A DNA stretch of 64,000 nt from an uncultured Oscillospiraceae bacterium (GCA_947632005.1 CANRNU010000001.1:1-64000); one strand, 5' to 3'. Shown: positions 47,083-55,604, counted from the first letter of the stretch. Notes: a model not told the origin generated them from the sequence alone. Program-made: numbers and translations.

Positions 47083-48051
47083 TCAGGCCTTGCCGGCGCA
47101 GCCCAGCACGTCCACCAGCTTATGGCGCACCAGTTCCTTGATGTTGGCGCGGGCGGGCTTCAGGTACTCACGGGGGTCGAACTTGTCGGGATGCTCGTCG
47201 AAGAACTGACGGATGGTGCCGGTCATGGCCAGACGCAGGTCGGAGTCAATGTTAATCTTGCACACGGAGAGGCTGGCGGCCTTGCGCAGCTGCTCCTCGG
47301 GGATGCCGACGGCGTCGGGCATCTTGCCGCCGTGGGAGTTGATCATCTTCACATACTCCTGGGGCACGGAAGAAGAGCCGTGCAGCACGATGGGGAAGCC
47401 GGGCAGACGGCGGGAGACCTCTTCCAGCACGTCGAAGCGCAGAGGAGGCGGCACCAGGATGCCCTTCTCGTTGCGGGTGCACTGGGCAGCGGTGAACTTA
47501 TAGGCGCCGTGGCTGGTGCCGATGGCGATGGCCAGGCTGTCGCATCCGGTCTTGGTGACGAACTCCTCCACCTCTTCAGGGTGCGTGTAGGAGGAATCCT
47601 CGGCGGAGACCTTCACCTCATCCTCTACGCCGGCCAGGGTGCCCAGCTCCGCCTCCACGACCACGCCGTGGTCATGGGCATACTCCACCACCTTGCGGGT
47701 GATCTCGATATTCTCGGCGAAGGGCTTGGAGGAGGCGTCGATCATGACGGAGGTGAAGCCGCCGTCGATGCAGCTCTTACAGGTCTCAAAGTCGGGGCCA
47801 TGGTCCAGATGCAGCACCACAGGGATGTCCGGGCACTCGGCAACGGCGGCCTCTACCAGCTTCACCAGATAGGTGTGGTTGGCATAGGCGCGGGCGCCCT
47901 TGGACACCTGCAGGATGACGGGAGCGTGCTCTTCCCGGCAGGCCTCGGTGATGCCCTGGACGATCTCCATGTTGTTGACGTTGAAGGCGCCGATGGCGTA
48001 GCCGCCGTCATAGGCCTTCTTGAACATTTCGGTGGAAGTTACGAGAGGCAT
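47083..48051 (-). CDS. fba: Class II fructose-bisphosphate aldolase
   Basis: A 322-residue zinc-dependent aldolase of glycolysis. Zinc ligands and active-site residues lie in VLHLDHGPDFETC, VEAELGTLAG and SLAIAIGTSHG, and the phosphate loop is VLHGSSSVP. The ribosome binding site is AAAGGAG. It diverges from pfp, the preceding glycolytic step, through overlapping promoters, and is followed closely by the degenerate ATPase. Confidence 0.97.
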   Translation of the reverse strand: MPLVTSTEMFKKAYDGGYAIGAFNVNNMEIVQGITEACREEHAPVILQVSKGARAYANHTYLVKLVEAAVAECPDIPVVLHLDHGPDFETCKSCIDGGFTSVMIDASSKPFAENIEITRKVVEYAHDHGVVVEAELGTLAGVEDEVKVSAEDSSYTHPEEVEEFVTKTGCDSLAIAIGTSHGAYKFTAAQCTRNEKGILVPPPLRFDVLEEVSRRLPGFPIVLHGSSSVPQEYVKMINSHGGKMPDAVGIPEEQLRKAASLSVCKINIDSDLRLAMTGTIRQFFDEHPDKFDPREYLKPARANIKELVRHKLVDVLGCAGKA

Positions 48052-48090
48052 AGTTAGATTGCTCCTTTACAATATTTTTCGATGGTCTTT

Positions 48091-48119
48091 ATTTTACCGC
48101 ACATTCGTGCTATAATCAA
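48091..48119 (-). promoter_or_regulatory. Sigma-A promoter of fba
   Basis: TTGATT, 17-nt spacer, TAAAAT on the minus strand. Its -35 (48114-48119) overlaps the -10 of the pfp promoter. Confidence 0.75.
48111..48116 (+). promoter_or_regulatory. Extended -10 promoter of pfp
   Basis: Reads GTGCTATAATC: TATAAT with the TGn extension; the -35 region (TTTATT) is poor. The predicted start is near 48123. Confidence 0.7.
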
Positions 48120-48160
48120 CAAAAACATGAAAAACATTTTATTTTGGAGGATATACAATC

Positions 48161-49402
48161 ATGGCAGAAAAACTTGTTGGCGCCTGCATCATCGGCCAGT
48201 CCGGCGGTCCCACGTCCGTCATCAACGCCAGTGCCTACGGAGCCATCAGCGCGGCTTTGGCCGCGGAGGAGATCACCCAGGTCCTGGGCGCCGATCACGG
48301 CATCACCGGCGTGCTGAGCGACAAGCTCTACGACATGGGGCAGGAAGATCCCCAGGAGCTGGCCTATCTGAAGAACACCCCCGCCTCCGAGCTGGGCTCC
48401 TGCCGCTATAAGCTGGCCGAGCCCGAGACGGATGACACCGACTATAAGCGCATCCTGGAGGTCTTCCAGAAGCACAATGTCCGTTACTTCTTCTACAACG
48501 GCGGCAACGACTCCATGGACACCTGCGACAAGATCAGCCGCTTTATGGCCAAGTCCGGCTGGGAGTGCCGGGTCATGGGCATCCCCAAGACCATCGACAA
48601 CGACCTCTGGGGCACCGACCACTGCCCCGGCTTCGCCTCCGCGGCCAAGTATATCGCCACCAGCGCCATGGAGGTGTCCAAGGACGGACGCGTCTATCCC
48701 ACCGGTCAGGTGACCATCATGGAGATCATGGGCCGCCACGCCGGATGGCTGGCCGCCTCCGCCGCGCTGGCCACCCACTTTGGCGCCGGTCCCGACCTGG
48801 TGTACCTGCCCGAGGTGGACTTCGACCAGGAGGCGTTCCTGAACGATGTGGAGCGCATCTATAAACAGAAGCGCACCTGCCTGGTAGCCGTGTCCGAGGG
48901 TCTGCACTATGCTGACGGCACCTTCGTGTCCGAGGCCAAGACCAGCGCCACCGACGGCTTTGGCCACGCCCAGCTGGGCGGTCTGGCCTCCCGTCTGGCC
49001 GAGATGGTCAAAGAGCGCACCGGCGCCAAGGTCCGTCCCATCGAGCTGAGCCTGCTGCAGCGCTGCGGCGCGCACCTGGCCTCCGCCACCGACCTGGAGG
49101 AAGCCGAGATGGCCGGCCGCAAGGCGGTGGAGGCCGCCGTCGCCGGCGAGACCGGTAAGATGGTCGCCTTTGAGCGCAGCTACGACAAGATCGGGCAGTA
49201 TGTCTGCAACTATGTCCTCCTGCCCCTGACCTCCGTGGCCAACGCGGAGAAGAAGGTCCCCATGGAGTGGATCACCCCGGAGCACAACTTCGTCACCGAC
49301 GATTTCATCGACTACCTGCTGCCCCTCATCCAGGGCGAGCCGGAGCGTCCCACGGAGAACTCCATGCCCCGCTATGCCAAGCTCAAGAAGGTCCTGGCGT
49401 AA
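48161..49402 (+). CDS. pfp: 6-phosphofructokinase, pyrophosphate-dependent type
   Basis: A 413-residue phosphofructokinase. The motif GGNDSMDT (Asp where ATP enzymes have Gly) and Lys in IPKTIDND point to PPi rather than ATP as phosphate donor. The substrate loop is MGRHAGWLA. The ribosome binding site is GGAGG. It pairs with fba on the other strand. The nearest T-run terminator is the hairpin at 49727, which also carries the ribosome binding site of cotJ. Confidence 0.94.
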   Translation: MAEKLVGACIIGQSGGPTSVINASAYGAISAALAAEEITQVLGADHGITGVLSDKLYDMGQEDPQELAYLKNTPASELGSCRYKLAEPETDDTDYKRILEVFQKHNVRYFFYNGGNDSMDTCDKISRFMAKSGWECRVMGIPKTIDNDLWGTDHCPGFASAAKYIATSAMEVSKDGRVYPTGQVTIMEIMGRHAGWLAASAALATHFGAGPDLVYLPEVDFDQEAFLNDVERIYKQKRTCLVAVSEGLHYADGTFVSEAKTSATDGFGHAQLGGLASRLAEMVKERTGAKVRPIELSLLQRCGAHLASATDLEEAEMAGRKAVEAAVAGETGKMVAFERSYDKIGQYVCNYVLLPLTSVANAEKKVPMEWITPEHNFVTDDFIDYLLPLIQGEPERPTENSMPRYAKLKKVLA

Positions 49403-49685
49403 AGCGCTTCCCTGTCTCGTCCTCTGCGTCGGGCTTCTGGCCGGATGCTCATGGAGAGATGGTATGGAGACCCTTCGATGGGCGCTTGAGGACACATCAG
49501 ATCATGCCGCTGCTGTTCCGGGGACTCCTTCCCCGGAGCCGGCAGCGGCTGTTTCTGCGGCTCCCCGTCCTGCTGCTGTGCCTTCGTCACAAGCGGAAAA
49601 TGGACATCGCGCAAATGATCCTCGGATCATTTGCTGTCAAACGTGTCGTTTGGCGGCAAAAACCTTCGTTTTCGCCTTGCGATAA
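49374..49685 (+). CDS. Doubtful lipoprotein-like ORF
   Basis: A 103-codon frame that begins inside the end of pfp. It reads as a lipoprotein signal (KALPCLVLCVGLLAGC, lipobox LAGC at about residues 22-25), then a Pro/Ala-rich linker. There is no good ribosome binding site, and the last 25 codons run through a hairpin (49611-49634) and look non-coding. It may be a remnant or a chance frame. Confidence 0.22.
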   Translation: MPSSRRSWRKALPCLVLCVGLLAGCSWRDGMETLRWALEDTSDHAAAVPGTPSPEPAAAVSAAPRPAAVPSSQAENGHRANDPRIICCQTCRLAAKTFVFALR

Positions 49686-49726
49686 TCATTATACCCTTGG
49701 CATGACCGCCCGCGATAACAACACGC
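49403..49726. other. Intergenic region between pfp and cotJ
   Basis: No secure gene. It holds the end of the doubtful lipoprotein-like frame, a perfect 10-bp hairpin with loop CTCG (49611-49634), a smaller hairpin CAAACG-TGT-CGTTTG just after it, and an AT-richer stretch before the cotJ hairpin. The length suggests either an untranslated tail of pfp or a decayed gene. Confidence 0.5.
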
Positions 49727-49744
49727 TCCCCCTTTGCATAGTAT
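49718..49744 (+). promoter_or_regulatory. Sigma-K-like promoter of cotJ
   Basis: AAC at 49717-49719, then 17 nt, then CATAGTAT (49737-49744). This fits the sigma-K pattern AC-N17-CATAnnnT. The predicted start is near 49751, inside the hairpin. Confidence 0.5.
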
Positions 49745-49770
49745 GACATGCAAAGGGGGAAATTTTTTTG
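49727..49770 (+). terminator. Terminator hairpin that carries the cotJ ribosome binding site
   Basis: A perfect 13-bp stem, TCCCCCTTTGCAT (49727-49739) with ATGCAAAGGGGGA (49748-49760), followed by AATTTTTTT. It is a textbook terminator for read-through from pfp. Its 3-prime arm is also the AAAGGGGG ribosome binding site of cotJ, and the T run ends in the TTG start codon. Confidence 0.85.
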
Positions 49771-50214
49771 CAGAACAACGATACCTGTACCTATAAAGAA
49801 GGGCCTCTGCCCTCCTGCGCGCCGCTGGCTGTGCCCATGCTGGCCGCCCAGCAGAGCAGCGCGCCGGCCTATGACAGCGCGGACGCCCTGGCCAAGGGCA
49901 CGCTGTTCCCCGGCCTGGACCTGCCCTTCATGGATTATATCGCCAATGGCCCGGTAGAGAACACGCCGCTGGCGGAACTGATGGCCTTGGATTTCGTCTG
50001 CCAGGAGCTGGCGCTGTATCTGGACACCCACCCCGGCGACAAGGAGGCCTTCAAGACCTGGAAGAGCTTCAGCGCTCTGGCAAAAGAGGGCCGCAAGCGC
50101 TATGTAGAGATGTGCGGGCCTGTGACCCGCGCGGACACGGCTATGTTCGACTCCTGGGTCTGGCCCGAGGACCCCTGGCCCTGGAATGCGGGCGGAAAGG
50201 GTGGTAAAAAGTAA
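49768..50214 (+). CDS. CotJA-CotJB fusion spore coat protein
   Basis: A 148-residue coat protein joining two usually separate proteins. Residues about 15-60 (LPSCAPLAVP, then GTLFPGLDLPFM) match CotJA; residues about 68-140 (MALDFVCQELALYLDTHPGD and EDPWPWN) match CotJB. The start is TTG at 49768 behind AAAGGGGG with 7-nt spacing; no later ATG keeps the CotJA part. Its stop overlaps the CotJC start (TAATG). Expressed in the mother cell if the sigma-K-like promoter is real. Confidence 0.88.
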   Translation: MQNNDTCTYKEGPLPSCAPLAVPMLAAQQSSAPAYDSADALAKGTLFPGLDLPFMDYIANGPVENTPLAELMALDFVCQELALYLDTHPGDKEAFKTWKSFSALAKEGRKRYVEMCGPVTRADTAMFDSWVWPEDPWPWNAGGKGGKK

Positions 50215-50816
50215 TGTTCGTATATGAAAAAAAGCTCCAATATCCCGTCCGCATCAAAACTCCAAATCCCGCCATGGCCAAGTATATCATCAGCCAGTAC
50301 GGCGGGCCGGACGGCGAGCTGTCCGCCTCCCTGCGGTACCTGAGCCAGCGGTATTCCATGCCCTATGAGCAGGTCAAGGCCGTCCTGACCGACATCGGCG
50401 TGGAGGAACTGGCCCACCTGGAGATCGTGGGTACCGTCATCCATCAGCTGACCCGGAACATGTCCGTGGACCAGGTGGAAAAGGCCGGCTTCCAGGACTA
50501 CTTCGTGGACCACACCGCCGGCATCTACGCCCAGGCGGCCGGCGGCTGGCCCTACAGCGCCGCCACCTTCCAGGTGAAGGGCGACGTGATCGCCGACCTG
50601 GCCGAGGACATGGGCGCGGAGCAAAAGGCTCGGGTGACCTATGACAACATCCTGCGCATGGCGGACGATCCGGATGTGATCGACGTGATGCGGTTCCTGC
50701 GGGAGCGGGAAGTGGTCCATTTCCAGCGGTTCGGCGAGGCCATGGGCATCGCCACGGCTAAGATGGACCAGCGCAACGTGTACGCCGTCAATCCGGCGTT
50801 CGACAAGAAGAAGTAA
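50214..50816 (+). CDS. cotJC: CotJC, manganese catalase-family spore coat protein
   Basis: A 200-residue ferritin-like di-metal protein of the Mn-catalase family. Metal-ligand motifs are the Glu and His of VEELAHLEIVG and REREVVHFQRF. It starts within the stop of the CotJA-CotJB gene. In Bacillus the cotJ operon makes inner coat proteins; catalase activity in the coat is possible. Confidence 0.95.
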   Translation: MFVYEKKLQYPVRIKTPNPAMAKYIISQYGGPDGELSASLRYLSQRYSMPYEQVKAVLTDIGVEELAHLEIVGTVIHQLTRNMSVDQVEKAGFQDYFVDHTAGIYAQAAGGWPYSAATFQVKGDVIADLAEDMGAEQKARVTYDNILRMADDPDVIDVMRFLREREVVHFQRFGEAMGIATAKMDQRNVYAVNPAFDKKK

Positions 50817-50832
50817 GTCATTTCCATGCAAA

Positions 50833-50856
50833 ACCGGCTGGGTCTCCCCAGCCGGT
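50833..50856. terminator. Bidirectional terminator between cotJC and ligA
   Basis: A perfect 10-bp stem ACCGGCTGGG / CCCAGCCGGT, loop TCTC. T content after the stem is modest on both sides. Confidence 0.75.
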
Positions 50857-50868
50857 CGTTATTATCCT

Positions 50869-52842
50869 TCAGTCCTTGATAAGTTCGGCGAACTCGTCCT
50901 CCGTGATGACGGGGATGCCCAGCGCCTCCGCTTTGGTGAGCTTGGAACCGGGATTGGCCCCGACCAGCACATAGGAGGTCTTTTTGGAAACCGAGCCGGA
51001 GGTCTTGCCGCCGAAGCGTTCAATGATCTCCTCCGCCTCGGACCGGGTGTACTTCTCCAGGGCGCCGGTCAGCACGAACGTCTTTCCCGCGAAGCGGGTA
51101 TCCGCGATCTCCTCGGTGCTCTCAAAGGAGACGCCCGCCTCCCGCAGCAGCTGTATCTGGTGCCGGCTCTGTTCACTGGCGAACCATTCCGTCAGGTACC
51201 GGGCCGTGATGGGCCCCACGTCGTCGATGACCGTGAGCTCCTCCTCTGTGGCCGCCATGAGCTCGTCCAGCGTGGCAAAATGCCGGGCCAGGACCTTGGC
51301 CGCCTTGGCTCCCACCTGCCGGATGCCGAAGGCGCACAGCAGCCGCCCCAGGCCGCGGGTCTTGCTGTCGGCGATGTTGGCAAGGAGATTCTCCGCGGAC
51401 TTCTTCCCCATCCGCTCCACCGCCGCCACGGACTGGGGCTCCAGATAATACAGCTCCGCCGGGGTGTGGATGAGCTCCGCCTTATCCAGGGCCTCCACCA
51501 CCGCCGGGCCCAGACCGTCGATGTCCATGGCGTCCTTGGAGGCAAAGTGGACGATGTTCCGCAGCCGCTGGGCCGGGCACTCCGCGCCGGTGCAGCGGAT
51601 GGCGGCCCCGTCCTCGTCCCGGACCACCGGCGCGCCGCAGGCAGGACAGACAGTGGGAAAGCGAAATACCCCCTCGCTGTCTTTTTTGACCACCTCCAGC
51701 ACCTCGGGGATGATCTCCCCTGCCTTCTGCACCAGCACCGTGTCCCCCACGTTCACACCCAGGTTTTCGATGAAGTCCTGGTTGTGAAGGGTGGCGTTGG
51801 TGACGGTGGTCCCGGCCAGACGGATGGACTCGATGACCGCCTTTGGCGTCAGCACGCCGGTCCGGCCCACCTGGATGAGGATGTCCACCACCCGGCTGGG
51901 CTTCTTCTCCGGCGGGTACTTATAGGCCACCGCCCAGCGGGGATATTTGGCGGTGCTGCCCAGGGCCTCCCGCTGGGACAGGCCGTTGAGTTTCACCACC
52001 GCCCCGTCGATGTCGAAGGGATAGTTCTCACGGCCCTCGCCGATGGCCGTGATGGCGTCCGCACACGCCTGAGGCGTTTTGCACAGGGTGTGGGCCACCA
52101 CGGGAAAGCCCATGGCTGCCATGGCCTCCAGGGTCTCGTAATGGGTCTGGTAGGTCACGCCCTCGGCCAGCTGGATGTTGAAGCAGATGATGTCCAGCAT
52201 CCGCTGGGCACATATGGCCGGGTCCTGCTGGCGGAGAGACCCCGCGGCGGCGTTCCGGGGGTTGGCAAGCAGGGGCAGTCCCTCCACCTCCCGCTGGGCG
52301 TTGATGGTGTTGAACGTGTCATGGGACATATAGACCTCGCCGCGGACGATGATGCGGCTGGGGGCGTTTTTCAGCTTTTTCGGCAGGCTCCGGATGGTCC
52401 GGAGGTTCTCCGTCACGTCCTCCCCCACCGCGCCGTTTCCCCGGGTCGCGCCCTGGTAGAGCACGCCGTTCCGGTACTCCACCGCCACGGACAGGCCGTC
52501 GATCTTGGGCTCGGTCACATACTCGTGCTCCTCCGGCACAGAGGCGTCCATCTTCTCTACGAAAGCGGTCACCTCCTCGAAGGAGAACACGTCCTGCAGA
52601 CTCTCCAGCGGCACCGGATGCTCCACAGGCGAGAACGCCTCGCTCACATGACCGCCCACATGCTGGGTGGGCGAGTCGGGCCGTATCCACGCCGGATGCT
52701 CCGCCTCTATGCGCTTGAGCTCGTTGTTCATCCGGTCGTATTCAAAATCCGACACCAGGGGCGCGTCGTTGTCGTAATAGGCCACAGACAGGGCCAGGAG
52801 CTTTTCTACCAGTTCGTTGTACGCCTCGATCGTGTATTCCAT
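50869..52842 (-). CDS. ligA: NAD-dependent DNA ligase
   Basis: A 657-residue ligase. Order: Ia domain, adenylation domain with the Lys of EPKIDGLS, OB fold, four-Cys zinc finger (CPACGAPVV), helix-hairpin-helix block and a C-terminal BRCT domain. It begins 3 nt after yunB with GGAGAG, so vegetative expression of this essential gene probably depends on read-through from the murD unit. Confidence 0.98.
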   Translation of the reverse strand: MEYTIEAYNELVEKLLALSVAYYDNDAPLVSDFEYDRMNNELKRIEAEHPAWIRPDSPTQHVGGHVSEAFSPVEHPVPLESLQDVFSFEEVTAFVEKMDASVPEEHEYVTEPKIDGLSVAVEYRNGVLYQGATRGNGAVGEDVTENLRTIRSLPKKLKNAPSRIIVRGEVYMSHDTFNTINAQREVEGLPLLANPRNAAAGSLRQQDPAICAQRMLDIICFNIQLAEGVTYQTHYETLEAMAAMGFPVVAHTLCKTPQACADAITAIGEGRENYPFDIDGAVVKLNGLSQREALGSTAKYPRWAVAYKYPPEKKPSRVVDILIQVGRTGVLTPKAVIESIRLAGTTVTNATLHNQDFIENLGVNVGDTVLVQKAGEIIPEVLEVVKKDSEGVFRFPTVCPACGAPVVRDEDGAAIRCTGAECPAQRLRNIVHFASKDAMDIDGLGPAVVEALDKAELIHTPAELYYLEPQSVAAVERMGKKSAENLLANIADSKTRGLGRLLCAFGIRQVGAKAAKVLARHFATLDELMAATEEELTVIDDVGPITARYLTEWFASEQSRHQIQLLREAGVSFESTEEIADTRFAGKTFVLTGALEKYTRSEAEEIIERFGGKTSGSVSKKTSYVLVGANPGSKLTKAEALGIPVITEDEFAELIKD

Positions 52843-52845
52843 GGT

Positions 52846-53505
52846 TCATCTCTCCAAGTTCATATAGCTGCTGGGCACCTGGCCCACGATGACAGTCTCC
52901 GATACCAGGATCTCTGTCTGCACCGACGTGTCCATGGTCTGCCATGGCAGCATGCATGACAGCTGGATGTCTAGGTCCAGGAAGAGCTGGTGGCGGGTCT
53001 GGTTGATGCCCGCGCTGGTGATCTCACTGCGAAAGCTCGCCGTGCTGGAGGTGAGCACCGTCACATGCACCGTGAGAGAGGGCCCCCGGTTCATGAGAAG
53101 CGCGCTGCCGAACAGGTTGGCCAGGGGGATTTCCACGGCTGCCGTTCCCTGCTCTGTGGCAGCCACGGCCCGGGACAGCACCTCAGCCGACAGGGTGTTG
53201 ATGGCCGTCACATCGGCGCTGACCGCCGACACGCCGCCGCTGCCGTCGTGCTCCAGCACCACCAGGCTGTCCGCCCCGAACCGGCTGTCCGCCATCACAT
53301 CCTTGACGATCTGGTTGACCTGCACCACCACCTGGTCTCTGGCGGCGGATATGGCATAATCCGTGATCATACGGCGCAGCGCCGACCCCAGAAAAACGGT
53401 GATGAGCACGGCTGCTGCCGCCAGCAGCGCGCACAGCGTCAGCCTGGCAGAGCGCCGGGCATCCGGGTCCAGTCCTGCCCGCCTTGGCCACCGTCTTGCC
53501 GGCAT
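52846..53505 (-). CDS. yunB: Sporulation protein YunB
   Basis: A 219-residue protein with one N-terminal membrane segment (about 20-42) and an extracytoplasmic domain; the core contains IPLANLFGSALLMNRGP, typical of YunB. In Bacillus it is made in the mother cell under sigma-E. ATG at 53505 follows AAGGGGGTGG. It lies between the second M42 peptidase gene and ligA on the same strand. A sigma-E-like promoter and a hairpin around the ribosome binding site precede it. Confidence 0.92.
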   Translation of the reverse strand: MPARRWPRRAGLDPDARRSARLTLCALLAAAAVLITVFLGSALRRMITDYAISAARDQVVVQVNQIVKDVMADSRFGADSLVVLEHDGSGGVSAVSADVTAINTLSAEVLSRAVAATEQGTAAVEIPLANLFGSALLMNRGPSLTVHVTVLTSSTASFRSEITSAGINQTRHQLFLDLDIQLSCMLPWQTMDTSVQTEILVSETVIVGQVPSSYMNLER

Positions 53506-53513
53506 ACCACCAC

Positions 53514-53525
53514 CCCCTTACGGGG
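53514..53525 (-). promoter_or_regulatory. GNRA-type hairpin at the yunB ribosome binding site
   Basis: On the minus strand CCCC-GTAA-GGGG forms a short hairpin with a GNRA loop, the GGGG being part of the ribosome binding site. The predicted start of the sigma-E-like promoter falls in the loop, so the sporulation mRNA would lack the CCCC arm. Confidence 0.5.
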
Positions 53526-53555
53526 AACATATGCCGGAAAGCCAGCCCGTATGAC
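53526..53555 (-). promoter_or_regulatory. Sigma-E-like promoter of yunB
   Basis: GTCATACG, 14-nt spacer, CATATGTT on the minus strand, close to the sigma-E consensus. The predicted start is near 53519, giving a leader of about 14 nt. Confidence 0.68.
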
Positions 53556-53556
53556 G

Positions 53557-54579
53557 TTATTCTGCCATATTCTCCAAAAAGAGCCTGGCCAGCTTATACT
53601 GGTCCTCGCACTCGCTGATCTTGGCCACGCTGGCCGGGGAATGGATGTTCCGCACCGGTACGGACAGAGCTGCGGTCTGCACGCCGATCCCGCTGCGCTG
53701 GATGGAGGAGCCATCCGTGCCGCCGGCAATGGCGGTCTTCGTCTGCCAGGGGATGCCGTTGTCCCCGGCCAGCCGGCCCAGAAGCCGGCACAGTTCCCGG
53801 TCATAGATGGTCTGCCGGTCCATGAATGGGATCGCGATGCCCTGTCCCAGGGCGCAGACCCTCTCGGCTCCCTCCCGGCCCGGCAGGTCGGCTGCGGTGG
53901 TGGTCTCCAGCACCAGGGCCACATCCGGTTCGATGTTCTCCGCCGCGATGGCAGAGCCCCGGCAGCCCACCTCCTCCTGGACCGTGAAGGCAAACCAGCA
54001 GTCACAGGGCAGTTCGCCCTCCAAGAGCTCCAGCATCGCCGCGCAGCCCACCCGGTCGTCGATGGCCTTGGCCTTCACATAGCCGTCTCCAAAGCGGACC
54101 ACTGTGTCGTCAAAGGCAGCCAGGTCGCCGATGGCGACCGCCTCTTCCGCTTCCTCCCGGCTCCCTGCGCCGATGTCGATATACATCTCCCGCATGGCCG
54201 GCACGGTCTTTCTTTGTTCCTGGGTGGTCAGGTGGACGGCCTTGCAGCCCACCACCCCCAGCACCCGCTGCGGTCCCACATGCACCCGCTTGCCCAGCAG
54301 AACCCGCCGGTCGATGCCGCCGGCCTGGTCGAACCGCAGATATCCCTCGGCGGTGATGTCGGTGACGATGAGCCCCACCTCATCCATGTGAGCGCAGAGC
54401 AGGACCCGCCGTTCCGGGGCCTTCGCGCCCCGTTTGAAGACCATCAGGTTCCCCATGGGGTCGGTGCGTATCTCGTCCGCGTATGGCATGACCCGTTCCA
54501 GGATATAGTCCCGGACCTCATCCTCGCCGCCGGAGACGCCGTCCAGACAGCACAGGGTCTCCATTGTGTCCAGCATCAT
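53557..54579 (-). CDS. M42 family metallopeptidase (first copy)
   Basis: A 340-residue aminopeptidase of the M42 family, which forms large tetrahedral complexes. Metal ligands and the catalytic Glu are in CAHMDEVGLIV, AIDDRVGC and VQEEVGCRG. Start ATG at 54579 with GGAGG; a second ATG follows directly. It lies 2 nt after its paralogue and shares the murD-M42-M42 transcript. Confidence 0.93.
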   Translation of the reverse strand: MMLDTMETLCCLDGVSGGEDEVRDYILERVMPYADEIRTDPMGNLMVFKRGAKAPERRVLLCAHMDEVGLIVTDITAEGYLRFDQAGGIDRRVLLGKRVHVGPQRVLGVVGCKAVHLTTQEQRKTVPAMREMYIDIGAGSREEAEEAVAIGDLAAFDDTVVRFGDGYVKAKAIDDRVGCAAMLELLEGELPCDCWFAFTVQEEVGCRGSAIAAENIEPDVALVLETTTAADLPGREGAERVCALGQGIAIPFMDRQTIYDRELCRLLGRLAGDNGIPWQTKTAIAGGTDGSSIQRSGIGVQTAALSVPVRNIHSPASVAKISECEDQYKLARLFLENMAE

Positions 54580-54581
54580 CG

Positions 54582-55604
54582 TCACACCTCCATACGCTCT
54601 ACATAGGCCGCGAGCAGTTCCACACAGGCAGCCATATCTTCCGTGTCCACGACCTCCACCGGCGTATGCATGTATTTCAGCGGCAGAGATATGAGCGCCG
54701 TCGCAACGCCGGTGCGGGAGATCTGGATCGCCTCGGCGTTGGTACCGCTGTTGCCGCCGGGCTCCGCCTTCCGCTGGCAGGGGATGCCCAGCTCGTCCGC
54801 CAGGGCCAGCAGCTCCATGGCCATGGGCCGGTGGATGTTGGGGCCGATGCTGACAGCTGGACCTTTTCCACACTGGCAGACCACCCGCGGGGCGTCCGGC
54901 GTCCGTCCGTGGGTCACATCCACCACCAGCGCCGCGTGCGGGCGGATCCCCCAGGCCGCCACCTTGGCGCCCCGGTGCCCCACTTCCTCCTGGGTGCTCA
55001 CCAGACAGCACACATCCACCTTGAGCCGGCGCAGGCACAGCTGCTCGAACGCCTTGATGATGACGGCTGCGCAGGCGCGGTCATCCAGAGCCTTGCCGCA
55101 AAGCTGTTCCCCGCCCAGCTCCTCGCAGGCGCTCACATACACCACCGGCGTGCCTGGCGGGACCAGTTTTTCCGCCTGTTCCTGCTCCAGGCCCACGTCA
55201 ATGTAGAGCTTGTCCGCCGGGATGGTCTGTCCCTTCTCCTCCTCGGTGAGCAAATGGGGCGGCAGCGCGGCGATGACGCCGAACAGAGGCGGGTCCGCCA
55301 GCACCCGCACCTCCCGGGCCGGGAGCATCCGCTGGTCCACGCCCCCCAGACTGGCAAAGGACAGAAATCCGTTCTTTGCCCCGGTCACGACCAGACCGAT
55401 CTCATCCATGTGGGCGTCCAGCAGCACCGTCTTCGCCCCGGGCACACCGCAGCGCTTGAAGGCCATCACATTGCCCATCACGTCGGTCCTCACCTCGTCG
55501 GCAAAGGGATGCAGATAGTTGGCAATGTACTCGCACACCGGCTGTTCAAAGCCGGATGGGCCGGCCAGGCCCGACAGCTGCCGGGCCAGTTCTACCAGTT
55601 GCAT
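54582..55604 (-). CDS. M42 family metallopeptidase (second copy)
   Basis: A 340-residue paralogue of the preceding peptidase with the same length and metal motifs: DAHMDEIGLVV, ALDDRACA and STQEEVGHRG. Two adjacent, divergent copies suggest hetero-oligomers or different peptide preferences. It follows murD by 6 nt. Confidence 0.93.
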   Translation of the reverse strand: MQLVELARQLSGLAGPSGFEQPVCEYIANYLHPFADEVRTDVMGNVMAFKRCGVPGAKTVLLDAHMDEIGLVVTGAKNGFLSFASLGGVDQRMLPAREVRVLADPPLFGVIAALPPHLLTEEEKGQTIPADKLYIDVGLEQEQAEKLVPPGTPVVYVSACEELGGEQLCGKALDDRACAAVIIKAFEQLCLRRLKVDVCCLVSTQEEVGHRGAKVAAWGIRPHAALVVDVTHGRTPDAPRVVCQCGKGPAVSIGPNIHRPMAMELLALADELGIPCQRKAEPGGNSGTNAEAIQISRTGVATALISLPLKYMHTPVEVVDTEDMAACVELLAAYVERMEV

